Origin: a virus
IMG/VR virus record: IMGVR_UViG_3300023179_000241
Location: 1 to 39,400 of that record
Reading direction: 5' to 3' (one strand)
DNA: 39,400 nucleotides
Below are positions 30,304 through 37,336 of this stretch, piece after piece. Within the stretch, counting starts at the first letter, position 1. Every line of letters starts with the position of its first letter. The notes beneath the pieces were generated by a model. The model made no database searches, was not told the DNA's origin, and was given only the letters and a program-made list of their open reading frames with translations. The translations under genes and the position numbers were made by a program.

Positions 30304-31770
30304 ATGTCTGCACCAAATCTTCAGTATCCTCCCGCCTCTGGTGGCGGCACCCCCGTCGGCGGCTCCGGAACCCCCGGCACGATCCCGGTGTGGAGTGGCT
30401 CGGGGACGACGCTGACGAACAGCGGTCTTCTCGACGACGGCACGCAAATCTACACGACGACGCGGAATGTCGGCATTGGCGCGGCGCCGTGGTCTCAATT
30501 CACGGTAGGATCTGGCGGCACGAACAGCCCCGCGGCAACGGTGGCGCTGCACAACCTCAATGCGAACGAGTACCGGCTAAAGCTCACATCCGCGAATTTT
30601 AACGCGAACGGGAACTGGCTCGGCCTCGGCCTTGGCTTTTCAAACAACTACCTGAAGGCCGCGATCATCGCGGAAGCCAAGGACGCAAACGCGCGTGCCG
30701 ATCTGCATTTTGCGCTGAACGCAGCCGCGTCAAGCGCAAATGCAAGCATCGCGGATTCGCGGATGGTCATTACATACGGCGGCAACGTCGGCATCGGCAC
30801 GGCGAGTCCGTTCACGCGAACTGACTCGCTCTCGTCTCGCAGCACGGCATTCGGAAGCATCGCATCGTTCAACACGATGCCGCTCTCCGTGACGGACGAC
30901 ACGGCGTTTGCCATCGGCGTCGGTGGCGGAATCAACTTCCGCGCGAAACTCACGTCGAGCACATACGCGACGTATGCCGCGATCTGGTCGGCACGAGAGA
31001 CGGCAACCAACAGCGATTACCGTGGCTCGCTTGTGTTCGCGACGGCGGACAATGCGAACGGATACCCAAGCGAACGCGCCCGCATCGACAGCTCCGGCAA
31101 CGTCGGCATCGGCACGGCGAGTCCGTATGCCCGAGCCTCCGTCCGTGGGGCTGCAGGCGTGGGGCTCGGGGCATGGTCAACCAGCGGTGCGAGTCCAGGG
31201 ACACCTATCGCGGCGTCATTGTTTCTTGGCGACGACAACTTTTACAACGCATCGTTCTACAATCAGTGCCCGGGGCTTTCCGCTACCTATGACGCGGCGC
31301 GCGGAAACTCTGCTGCGCTCGCGCTGTATTACTATAACGGGAGCAATCGAGCTGAAGGTGCTCGCCTTGACGGCAGCGGCAACGTCGGCATCGGCACGGC
31401 GAGTCCAGCAGCCAAATTCCACGTCAAGGACGCGACGAACCGAAACATCATCATGACCAGTGGCACCACTGGCATGAAGATCACATCGATCACCGACGCA
31501 AGTGCGGAGGCAGACATCGGCGTGCAGGGCAACACGGTTCAGTTCTTGACTGGAGGCACGGAACGCGCCCGCATCACCAGCGCCGGCAACGTCCACGCCG
31601 CCTCTGGCACGACGACCATGACGGACGGATTCTTCTACATCCCCGCCGCCGCAGGTGCGCCGACTGGCGTGCCGACCGCAATCGCCGGTCGCGTGCCCAT
31701 GTACTACGACACGACCAACAATAACTTTTACGTCTACAACGGCGCATGGAAGAAGGTCCTCCTCGCATGA
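30304..31770 (+). CDS. Tail fibre or tailspike-like protein with GNVGIGTASP repeats
   Basis: A 488-residue protein behind AAGAGG. The N-terminus is glycine-rich and flexible (PPASGGGTPVGGSGTPGTIP). The body consists of beta modules separated by a recurring GNVGIGTASP motif (residues about 160, 265 and 359, with a degenerate RNVGIG near 57). Between them lie blocks such as ARADLHFALNAAASSANASI and ASLFLGDDNFYNASFYNQ. The C-terminus (DGFFYIPAAAGAPTGVP...YYDTTNNNFYVYNGAWKKV) resembles other fibre ends. It probably trimerises and binds the host surface. The next gene product may assist it. Confidence 0.75.
   Translation: MSAPNLQYPPASGGGTPVGGSGTPGTIPVWSGSGTTLTNSGLLDDGTQIYTTTRNVGIGAAPWSQFTVGSGGTNSPAATVALHNLNANEYRLKLTSANFNANGNWLGLGLGFSNNYLKAAIIAEAKDANARADLHFALNAAASSANASIADSRMVITYGGNVGIGTASPFTRTDSLSSRSTAFGSIASFNTMPLSVTDDTAFAIGVGGGINFRAKLTSSTYATYAAIWSARETATNSDYRGSLVFATADNANGYPSERARIDSSGNVGIGTASPYARASVRGAAGVGLGAWSTSGASPGTPIAASLFLGDDNFYNASFYNQCPGLSATYDAARGNSAALALYYYNGSNRAEGARLDGSGNVGIGTASPAAKFHVKDATNRNIIMTSGTTGMKITSITDASAEADIGVQGNTVQFLTGGTERARITSAGNVHAASGTTTMTDGFFYIPAAAGAPTGVPTAIAGRVPMYYDTTNNNFYVYNGAWKKVLLA
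30781..31406 (+). repeat. Three exact 29-base direct repeats within the fibre gene
   Basis: An identical 29-base sequence occurs at 30781-30809, 31096-31124 and 31378-31406, encoding GNVGIGTAS plus flanks. Spacings of 315 and 282 bases keep the frame. Identity down to the third codon positions means the DNA itself has been kept or homogenised. The repeats would let modules be swapped or lost by recombination. Confidence 0.9.
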
Positions 31771-32237
31771 TTACCATCACCTGGGCGGTCACCGGGATGA
31801 CCGCATATCCGCAGAAGGAAGGCGAAACGGATGTAGTGTTTCAGGTGTCGTGGTGCTGCACCGCGACCGATGGCACGTTCACGACCGCCGTCCCAGGCTC
31901 GATTGGCGTAGCGTGGCAGGCTGGGACGCCGTTCACGCCATACGATCAGCTGACCGAGGCGCAGGTGCTCGGGTGGGTCTTCACGGGCCTAGGCTCGGAA
32001 AAGGCAACCGTCGAGGGCTACGCCGTCGAAGGCGTCGAGGCGCAGGCTCACCCGCCCGTCGTCTCGCCTCCGCTTCCGTGGGCACCTGCTCCCGTGCCCG
32101 ACGCGCCCGCCATCATCGCGCCGCCGCTTCCCGACATGAGCGTTCCGCCGATGGCCGATGCGGTTGACGCACCCGCCGCTCCCGTGGCACCTTCCGATGA
32201 AGCCGCACCTGCGGTGGATGGAGGAACCAATGAATGA
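31767..32237 (+). CDS. Fibre-associated protein (DUF7936-like) with Pro/Ala-rich tail
   Basis: A 156-residue protein in an ATGA overlap with the fibre gene. The first about 90 residues (MITITWAVTGMTAYPQKEGE, DVVFQVSWCCTATDGTFTTA, FTPYDQLTEAQVLGWVF) match a phage family I recall as DUF7936, encoded next to fibre or tail genes and thought to be structural or chaperone-like. The remaining about 65 residues are proline- and alanine-rich (APAPVPDAPAIIAPPLPDMS) and probably disordered. The family label is from memory. Confidence 0.65.
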   Translation: MITITWAVTGMTAYPQKEGETDVVFQVSWCCTATDGTFTTAVPGSIGVAWQAGTPFTPYDQLTEAQVLGWVFTGLGSEKATVEGYAVEGVEAQAHPPVVSPPLPWAPAPVPDAPAIIAPPLPDMSVPPMADAVDAPAAPVAPSDEAAPAVDGGTNE

Positions 32238-32418
32238 AGAGCAAGCGTTCAAGAACATCGTCGTCATCGTGATGCGCGCCCAAAAGGCTGGACTTCTGGA
32301 GCTTCACGAAGCCGTGGCCATCAACGAGTCGCTGCAAAAGGTCAGCGACGCACTCAAGCTCGCGCCTCCCCAGCAGACGGCTGCGGTCGTCGGCGAAGCA
32401 GCGCAGGCGCAGGCGTGA
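32230..32418 (+). CDS. Small helical protein (62 aa)
   Basis: ATG 32230 follows GGAGG and overlaps the preceding gene by eight bases. The protein is helical (EEQAFKNIVVIVMRAQKAGL, LHEAVAINESLQKVSDALK) with an alanine-rich tail. No membrane helix is obvious and the function is unknown. It may belong to the fibre or to the lysis cluster that follows. Confidence 0.6.
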   Translation: MNEEQAFKNIVVIVMRAQKAGLLELHEAVAINESLQKVSDALKLAPPQQTAAVVGEAAQAQA

Positions 32419-32675
32419 CCATGGCGCCGAGCACGAAGACCGTTGCCGAGGAAGCTGCCGAGAAGGCCGTCCGCGAGACGTTCCTCCTGCTCGGCGTCAA
32501 CGTTGACGACCACGCCAGCGTCGAGTCGTTCCGCGAGGACATGTCCTTCTCGCGCGGCATGCGGAAGAGAGCGGAGCAAGGCGTCGACGTCTTCTTCAAG
32601 CTTGTCTTCGCGAGCATCGCGACGGCTGTCATCTCCGCCGTGTGGAAGTACCTCCACCCCGGAGCGCACTCGTGA
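32415..32675 (+). CDS. Holin-like single-helix membrane protein (DUF6127-like)
   Basis: An 86-residue protein starting at GTG 32415 (GTGA overlap); ATG 32421 is the alternative. The soluble N-terminus (AVRETFLLLGVNVDDHASVE, FREDMSFSRGMRKRAEQG) matches a small phage family I recall as DUF6127. Residues about 59-80 (VFFKLVFASIATAVISAVWKYL) form one membrane helix. It sits just before other membrane and lipid-anchored genes and upstream of the endolysin, so a holin or holin-partner role is plausible but not proven. Confidence 0.6.
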   Translation: MTMAPSTKTVAEEAAEKAVRETFLLLGVNVDDHASVESFREDMSFSRGMRKRAEQGVDVFFKLVFASIATAVISAVWKYLHPGAHS

Positions 32676-32890
32676 ACGACAAAGTGGAGTTGTGGGCGGT
32701 GTTCATCTGGCCGGCAATCACCGGCCTCTTGAACATCATCCTGCGCACCCGTACGCCGGAGGAGTGGGTCGAGCGTTGCGAGAAGCAGCCGCGTCTTGCA
32801 GCGTTCACCCGTTTCCTCCGGGCATCGGGATGGGATCCCGTGAAGATGGTGGCAGCCATCTCGGAGTTCGTCGCTGGAGGCAAGTCGTAA
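32672..32890 (+). CDS. Small membrane protein of the lysis cluster (72 aa)
   Basis: Starts at GTG 32672 in a GTGA overlap. Residues about 6-23 (ELWAVFIWPAITGLLNIIL) are a membrane helix; the remainder is a soluble helical domain (RTPEEWVERCEKQPRLAAFT, KMVAAISEFVAGG). With the preceding gene it may form a holin pair. It could also have a role in superinfection or in virion structure. Confidence 0.6.
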   Translation: MNDKVELWAVFIWPAITGLLNIILRTRTPEEWVERCEKQPRLAAFTRFLRASGWDPVKMVAAISEFVAGGKS

Positions 32891-33135
32891 TGCGCTATGC
32901 AGAATGGTTGGCGGTTCTGGTGCTTGCTGGCTCGATTAGTGGCTGCTGTGGTCCGCGTTGGCCTACGACGCATTCTCTGCCTCCGCCGCACCGCGCGATC
33001 CGTTACATCGCGCAAGCGGTCAAGATCGCAGATGACCGCTGCGTCAAAGAGGCGAACACTCAAGTAGAACTTGAAGGTTGCCAGGCGGTCTACGACACCC
33101 TGAAGCCGGTCATCCTGAAGCTGGAGACGCCATGA
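32890..33135 (+). CDS. Small lipoprotein, candidate spanin subunit
   Basis: An 81-residue protein starting at ATG 32890 (TAATG overlap). The N-terminus is a signal peptide (MRYAEWLAVLVLAGSISGCC) with a lipobox ending at C19, then a proline-rich stretch (PRWPTTHSLPPPHR) and a helical domain with two further cysteines. A lipid-anchored, proline-containing protein beside membrane proteins and an endolysin resembles outer-membrane spanins (Rz1-like). No inner-membrane partner is certain; 32672-32890 is a possible one. This would imply a host with an outer membrane. Confidence 0.65.
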   Translation: MRYAEWLAVLVLAGSISGCCGPRWPTTHSLPPPHRAIRYIAQAVKIADDRCVKEANTQVELEGCQAVYDTLKPVILKLETP

Positions 33136-33314
33136 CGGAGAAGCAAGCCATCGACCTCGTGCTCTACATCCTTGACTGGGTGAAGTACCGCCACGAGGAC
33201 ATCTTCGAGCGCCTGCTCGGAGACATCCCCTCGGCTGCCATCATCCTCTCGGAGCGCAGTGCTGCGCAGGCTAAGCTCGAAGAGCTTCAGAAGAAGGAAG
33301 AAGACCATGGCTAA
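33132..33314 (+). CDS. Small helical protein in the lysis cluster (60 aa)
   Basis: ATG 33132 overlaps the lipoprotein stop as ATGA. The sequence is helical and amphipathic (EKQAIDLVLYILDWVKYRHE, IPSAAIILSERSAAQAKLEE) and ends in a charged coiled-coil-like stretch. No membrane segment is strong enough to call. It overlaps the next gene by eight bases. The function is unknown. Confidence 0.55.
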   Translation: MTEKQAIDLVLYILDWVKYRHEDIFERLLGDIPSAAIILSERSAAQAKLEELQKKEEDHG

Positions 33315-34134
33315 CGGCATTGCGCGCATGGTTGCAGGTGGCGCTGCGGGAGGTCTCGAAGACGACGTGATGCCGATGTCGGACGAGCGTGCCGCAGCCT
33401 TGTCAAAGGAAGCGGATGCAGCGACGCGTGATGAAATCGCTCGCCTCATTGCGCCCAAAGAGAAGCCCAAGTCCAAGGTTTCGGATCGCAAGGCTTCGAT
33501 GCTGATGGCGCAGGCTGACGCAGCGAAGAACGAAGCGCTCGCAAACCTTCGCAGTGCCCCAGCTGCGGAGCCCGCTCCGCGCAGTAGCATTGCTCGCGCA
33601 GCCGTCAAGGACAACCGCTTTGCGCCGATTGCCGGGTCGATGGGCGCTGGCCACCTTGTGCGCGAGGATGGCACCATGAAGGGCTCTGGTTTCTTCGGCC
33701 CCATCCAGCACTCGTCTGGCCGTGGGGCTACGGAGCTGGGCATTGAGAGTGGTCCTCCGGCATCGTTCAACTACACGCCTAGGGGCTACATGAACTACCC
33801 GTCCATGGTGCCAACGCTCTCGCGTGAAGAGCTTGCGACCATGATGTCTGGCAACGAGAACTGGCCTGAGAGCATCTACCGGAAGGCGGCTACGCACGCC
33901 CGTGAGCGGCTCGCGCAGGGCAAGAGCCCGTTTGCGCAGACTGGCGAGCAGTACCCTGCTCCTGGCTACGAAGCGCAGTTCATGCAGCAGTATCCGTCTG
34001 CTGTCATGTCGTACCCAGACCGGACGGTGGGTTACCAGTACGCAGCTGGAGCGCCGGTTACGCGGTACATGAGCCCGGTCTCGTCGCGTCCTGTGCCGCA
34101 GAGCGCCATCATGTCGATGTTGCAAAGGAAGTAG
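33307..34134 (+). CDS. Late virion-associated protein, unknown (275 aa)
   Basis: ATG 33307 follows AGAAGGAAGA. The N-terminal part is helical and charged. The middle contains MKGSGFFGPI and GATELGIES, then NYPSMVPTLSREELATM, a pattern I have seen in phage proteins encoded near the endolysin and in virion modules. The C-terminus is rich in tyrosine, proline and glutamine (PAPGYEAQFMQQYPSAVMSY). No catalytic motif is visible. It is probably structural. Confidence 0.65.
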   Translation: MANGIARMVAGGAAGGLEDDVMPMSDERAAALSKEADAATRDEIARLIAPKEKPKSKVSDRKASMLMAQADAAKNEALANLRSAPAAEPAPRSSIARAAVKDNRFAPIAGSMGAGHLVREDGTMKGSGFFGPIQHSSGRGATELGIESGPPASFNYTPRGYMNYPSMVPTLSREELATMMSGNENWPESIYRKAATHARERLAQGKSPFAQTGEQYPAPGYEAQFMQQYPSAVMSYPDRTVGYQYAAGAPVTRYMSPVSSRPVPQSAIMSMLQRK

Positions 34135-34136
34135 CC

Positions 34137-34295
34137 ATGCCGCTGTCCAAGTCTGTCTCGAAGAACATCAAGGAACTCTACGCGGACAACGAGAAGTCCG
34201 GCAAAGAGATGGGCGCTAACGGGAAGAAGCGCAAGCGCAGCCAAATCATTGCGATTGCCATGCGCGCTGCTGGCAAGTCGAAGATGGGGGCTTGA
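34137..34295 (+). CDS. Very small basic protein (52 aa, DUF6496-like)
   Basis: A short gene running from ATG 34137 to TGA 34295. It reads MPLSKSVSKNIKELYADNEK, then KKRKRSQIIAIAMRAAGKSK. A basic patch followed by an IIAIAMRAAGK helix is the pattern of a small phage family I recall as DUF6496. It overlaps the endolysin ATG (TGATG), supporting its reality. The lead AGGAAGTAGCC gives a ribosome site. A DNA-binding role is possible. Confidence 0.6.
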   Translation: MPLSKSVSKNIKELYADNEKSGKEMGANGKKRKRSQIIAIAMRAAGKSKMGA

Positions 34296-34897
34296 TGGGC
34301 GTAGAGCGTGCCGCTAGACGGACGCCTGTGACTCCAGAGCAGGTGTTTCTATCGTTTGCTACGGCCTGGCAGCTTCTGACTGGCCAGCCTCCGCAGCGGC
34401 ACGTCCTTCACATCCTCCACGCCCAGTCTGCCTTGGAGACGGGGCATTGGAAGAGCCTCTACAACTTCAACCTTGGCGGAGCCAAGAAGCACGGCGTATG
34501 CGACTGGACCTACTTCACGACGACGGAGCGGTTCCCTCATGCCGTAGCCGACAAGCATCTGGCCTCATCGAAGCCTGGGTCAGAGGTCACGCTCGTGAGG
34601 ACGGACGCGACGCACAAGACCCTCAAGTTCTCTGGCAAGCAGTCGATGAACTGCTTCGCGAGCTGGGAGGACTTGGACTCCGCCGCGAAAGATCACATCG
34701 CCCTGCTGTTCCGCCGCTTCCCCAAGGCGATTGAGCGAGCCAAAGAGGGCGACGCGACGGGGTATGTACGCGAACTCAAGAAGGCTGGCTACTTTACGGC
34801 GAGCGAAGAAGAGTACTCGAAGACGGTCAACAGCATCGCCAAGAGCTACGAGAAGAAGCTCTCGAACGTGATGCTGCCGACCGTGGTGATCCTCTAG
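34295..34897 (+). CDS. Endolysin, glucosaminidase/lysozyme-like
   Basis: A 200-residue protein starting at ATG 34295. Residues about 41-65 (LHAQSALETGHWKSLYNFNL followed by GGAK) are the signature of the FlgJ-type glucosaminidase and related lysozyme-superfamily enzymes, with E48 as the likely catalytic residue and the YNFNLGG segment lining the cleft. The C-terminus (ERAKEGDATGYVRELKKAGY, then a YSKTVNSIAKSYEKKL-type helix) also fits this group. It probably cuts peptidoglycan glycan strands at lysis; a virion-associated role is possible. No signal peptide is seen, so it likely relies on a holin. The stop shares CTAG with the opposing gene's stop. Confidence 0.8.
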   Translation: MGVERAARRTPVTPEQVFLSFATAWQLLTGQPPQRHVLHILHAQSALETGHWKSLYNFNLGGAKKHGVCDWTYFTTTERFPHAVADKHLASSKPGSEVTLVRTDATHKTLKFSGKQSMNCFASWEDLDSAAKDHIALLFRRFPKAIERAKEGDATGYVRELKKAGYFTASEEEYSKTVNSIAKSYEKKLSNVMLPTVVIL

Positions 34898-35412
34898 CTC
34901 TCGTGGCCCATTAGGTCGTTGACGATAACGGCGGCCACCTCTTCTGCCGAGGACTGGCCAGTGAGCAGCTTCGTCTTGAGCAGGTCCATGCGCTGCTGCT
35001 GCTCAAGCACCTTGAGCTTGATGGTGGCCTGTGTGCCCGTAGCCTGGCTCAGCTTGTAGGCTGCGTCAGCGGCGGCACGCAGGTCGCCCTGCTGCATCGA
35101 CTGCTCGATGACCGAGGCCAGGGTGGAAGTCACAAGCTCGTGTGCTCCCTGCGGCCTCAGAATGGACCTTCTCGTGTTCCGTCGTGCCTCCCGGATGCAT
35201 CCCTGCACCTGCTGCTCGGAAAGCCCGTAGGACCGCCTTACGGTGCCTGCATCAAGCTCCTCGTTCCAGTCGCTCTCCAGCATCCTCCGAGTGATGAGTT
35301 CAACGGCGAAGAACTCAGCCTCGTCGCCGCTCATCTCGAAGGGTGCAGTGGGGAAGCGCTGCGCCTGTGGCTCAAGCGTTTGAAGCGCCAGGTTTTGCTT
35401 CTTCCTAGGCAT
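34894..35412 (-). CDS. Putative small terminase-like DNA-binding protein
   Basis: A 172-residue leftward protein, last in the early operon. Residues about 35-85 (VELITRRMLESDWNEELDAG, VRRSYGLSEQQVQGCIREAR) carry a helix-turn-helix with a recognition helix near QQVQGCIREARRN. Residues 90-155 are helical and probably oligomerising (TSTLASVIEQSMQQGDLRAA, KVLEQQQRMDLLKTKLL). Helix-turn-helix followed by a helical oligomer core is the layout of terminase small subunits. A general early regulator is the alternative. It lies on the strand opposite the large subunit. ATG 35412 overlaps the upstream stop. Confidence 0.5.
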   Translation of the reverse strand: MPRKKQNLALQTLEPQAQRFPTAPFEMSGDEAEFFAVELITRRMLESDWNEELDAGTVRRSYGLSEQQVQGCIREARRNTRRSILRPQGAHELVTSTLASVIEQSMQQGDLRAAADAAYKLSQATGTQATIKLKVLEQQQRMDLLKTKLLTGQSSAEEVAAVIVNDLMGHES

Positions 35413-35737
35413 TCTTCATGCGCTTGTAGCGCTCCAGCATGGCGCGACCCTTGGCCGCGAGACGAACCATAGCGCTCGTGGTACGAGGAACGGGCTCGCC
35501 CCATGCAGCAGCACTGAGAGCGCGGCGAGTCGGCTTGCCATTGGGTTTCACGGCTCCGCCAGTTGGGTTCGAGAACATACGCGTAAGGAACGAGCCCTTC
35601 CTGCGCATCTTCTCTGGCGTATCCGCTGCACCCTTGACGCCGGGCTTGAGGTTGGCTCCCTCGGTGCGGGCATAGAACGCGCGACCAGCGGAGGTGAGTC
35701 CGCCCTTTGGGTCTTTGAGGCGCTTGGCGATAGGCAT
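35405..35737 (-). CDS. Conserved small basic phage protein (DUF6321-like)
   Basis: A 110-residue protein starting at ATG 35737 behind GAGGAAG. It contains GGLTSAGRAFYARTEGANLK then KGAADTPEKMRRKGSFLTRM and RALSAAAWGEPVPRTTSAMV. This set is characteristic of a family I recall as DUF6321 (from memory): small basic proteins, often next to phage or mobile genes. It is strongly positive and probably contacts nucleic acid. A good promoter lies about 90 bases upstream, at 35828-35856. Confidence 0.75.
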   Translation of the reverse strand: MPIAKRLKDPKGGLTSAGRAFYARTEGANLKPGVKGAADTPEKMRRKGSFLTRMFSNPTGGAVKPNGKPTRRALSAAAWGEPVPRTTSAMVRLAAKGRAMLERYKRMKNA

Positions 35738-35827
35738 GGCTTCCTCGTGATAGGTGACGCGCGCACTCCCGGCTGCTCGGATGGGGAAGTGGGGGAGAGA
35801 GGGCTCGGGAGGCGCGTCGTCTTGGTT

Positions 35828-35856
35828 ATTATACGGGCTTCTTCGGGGGCCGTCCA
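35828..35856 (-). promoter_or_regulatory. Strong leftward promoter at the end of the AT-hook gene
   Basis: On the minus strand TGGACG (35856-35851, four of six) is followed after 17 bases by a perfect TATAAT (35833-35828). It overlaps the stop codon of the upstream gene and would transcribe the genes at 35405 and 34894 separately from the rest of the leftward operon. Confidence 0.7.
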
Positions 35857-36194
35857 CGTCGTTTGGGCGGCTGCACGGGAGCCTCCTTCGGAAGCTCAGA
35901 CAGGACGACCTGCGGCTTCGGAGGAGGAACGGGCATTGTCATGTACTGGAAGATGGCATCCTTCGCCCCTGGCAGCATGTAACTAGTTTCGTGCTGCTTC
36001 TTCTCAGCTTCCTCGGGCTCCTCCTCAACCTCAGCCCAGCGCAGCATGGTCGCGCTGATGACGGTGTGCGTCTTGGTGCCTTGGCAGATGCGGATGATGT
36101 TCCCGTCAAGCATCACCTCCCATCCGTTCTTGGGGTGAAGGCTCTCGGTGAGGTTGGTCCCAGTCCACGGGGTGCGGACGGGATAGACGAGCAT
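35829..36194 (-). CDS. AT-hook protein (121 aa)
   Basis: Start chosen at ATG 36194 (GAAG six bases upstream); an upstream ATG at 36212 adds six residues. A small N-terminal domain (VRTPWTGTNLTESLHPKNGW, GNIIRICQGTKTHTVI) is followed by acidic and proline-rich linkers. The end PPKRRGRPPKKPV contains the RGRP core of an AT hook, which binds the minor groove of AT-rich DNA. In this GC-rich genome the obvious AT-rich targets are the control regions near 6.03 and 8.3 kb; that link is inference. Confidence 0.65.
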   Translation of the reverse strand: MLVYPVRTPWTGTNLTESLHPKNGWEVMLDGNIIRICQGTKTHTVISATMLRWAEVEEEPEEAEKKQHETSYMLPGAKDAIFQYMTMPVPPPKPQVVLSELPKEAPVQPPKRRGRPPKKPV

Positions 36195-36202
36195 GGCGTA
36201 CT

Positions 36203-36556
36203 TCAGTCGCATTTGCGGCACCGCTTTGGCATGTTGTAGAGGAAGTTGGTTTGGAACATGGTGCTCGTGTTTTTGCAGCGTTTGCACACTACGTCCCACT
36301 TGCGAGGATTGTCGGTTGGCGCAGATACCGTATAGATTCCGTATGTGCCTCCAACCTCGACCTTGGCAATCTTCGGTGTGCTCGTTCTGCGCTTGCACCC
36401 GCAGGAGCGCACGCCGGCAGAGACGATGGCCGTGCGCGTACGCTTGACCACTTTGCCGCAGGCGCATTCACAGACGAACGGGTGAACGCTCTTGACGGTC
36501 AGATACCCAATGATGGCTCCGACCGTGAGGTCTGACTTCTCAACGTGCTGCTTCAC
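36203..36556 (-). CDS. Double zinc-motif protein (117 aa)
   Basis: Starts in an ATGA overlap at 36556. The first half (AIIGYLTVKSV, VCECACGKVVKR, GVRSCGC) carries the same C-x-C-x-C-G...S-C-G-C pattern as the rightward gene at 5672-5920. The second half is a separate ribbon, CKRCKN ending CRKCD. These motifs suggest two zinc sites and nucleic-acid binding. The two related genes on different operons may be an old duplication or independent acquisitions. Confidence 0.65.
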   Translation of the reverse strand: MKQHVEKSDLTVGAIIGYLTVKSVHPFVCECACGKVVKRTRTAIVSAGVRSCGCKRRTSTPKIAKVEVGGTYGIYTVSAPTDNPRKWDVVCKRCKNTSTMFQTNFLYNMPKRCRKCD

Positions 36557-36882
36557 TTGCCGACTCCAGCGGTTTGCATGAGGTGGAGGAGGTCCTCCCA
36601 GAACATGATGGCCATGGGCTTCTCACGGTCGTAGCGCAGCACGGCAACCGGAACGTCTTCAGGCTTGCGTGCCTCGTCCGCCTGCTCCAACGCGGCCTTT
36701 GGGCTGAGGTTCTTGCCCGTCTTCACCTCGACCCACCAGCCTGGAAGACCAACCACGTCAGGCGCATCAGCGCCGTCTCGCGCCTGCCAGCCTCGGTGCG
36801 CATCTACGCCAAATCGTTCAGCAATCTCTTTGGCTGTGGCGCGCTCTCCGCGCTTGCCCTTCTCTCGTTGTGCCTTACCCAT
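36553..36882 (-). CDS. PD-(D/E)XK nuclease, Holliday-junction-resolvase-like
   Basis: A 109-residue protein. It starts at ATG 36882, six bases after GGAG; ATG 36894 is possible. E13 in RGER, D42 in DAPDVVG and E52-x-K54 in WVEVKTGK form the nuclease core. The order matches small resolvase or VRR-like nucleases that cut branched DNA. With RecT and the exonuclease upstream it fits a recombination and packaging-preparation set. No extra domain is present. Confidence 0.8.
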   Translation of the reverse strand: MGKAQREKGKRGERATAKEIAERFGVDAHRGWQARDGADAPDVVGLPGWWVEVKTGKNLSPKAALEQADEARKPEDVPVAVLRYDREKPMAIMFWEDLLHLMQTAGVGK

Positions 36883-37336
36883 CGTCGTCTCCATCGTAGT
36901 CTCGGGCCAAGCCGAGCCTGTCAGTCATGCGGTATTCAGGTGGGAGCCCATCGTCGAGGTATCCGCGAGCCTCGATGTCGGGCATCGCGTCCAGGAGTTC
37001 TCGGGCTTCCGAAGCGTCTTTCGCCACGCTGACGCGGGGCGTCTTCTTGACGGCTCTCGGCTCCTTCCCTTGCTTGCGAGCTGCCCTGTATTCCTTGGAC
37101 AGCTCCACGAGCCACAGCGGGTACTCGCGCTCGTCATTGAGAAGCGCGAGTACGAGCGGGGGAAGCGGCTTGCCGGACTGCTCGTAGTGGCCCACCAGCG
37201 TCGAGGTTTGAATCTTCGACATCTGGTGGCTCCACGAGTGCTTGTCGAGTTTGGCTGTCAGCCGTCGCGCTGCTGTAGGTGCCATGCCTGTCAGAGCTGC
37301 TACGTCTGTCGCCCTAAGCCACGTCCATCGACTCAT
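36875..37336 (-). CDS. Helix-turn-helix protein of the recombination cluster (153 aa)
   Basis: ATG 37336 overlaps the previous stop as TGATG. Residues about 1-35 (WTWLRATDVAALTGMAPTAA, RRLTAKLDKH) hold a helix-turn-helix-like segment. The rest is basic and proline-containing (EYRAARKQGKEPRAVKKTPR) with an acidic end (DYDGDDDG). No family recognised. Being between a tip-bearing protein and a resolvase, it may be an accessory DNA-binding factor. Confidence 0.6.
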   Translation of the reverse strand: MSRWTWLRATDVAALTGMAPTAARRLTAKLDKHSWSHQMSKIQTSTLVGHYEQSGKPLPPLVLALLNDEREYPLWLVELSKEYRAARKQGKEPRAVKKTPRVSVAKDASEARELLDAMPDIEARGYLDDGLPPEYRMTDRLGLARDYDGDDDG

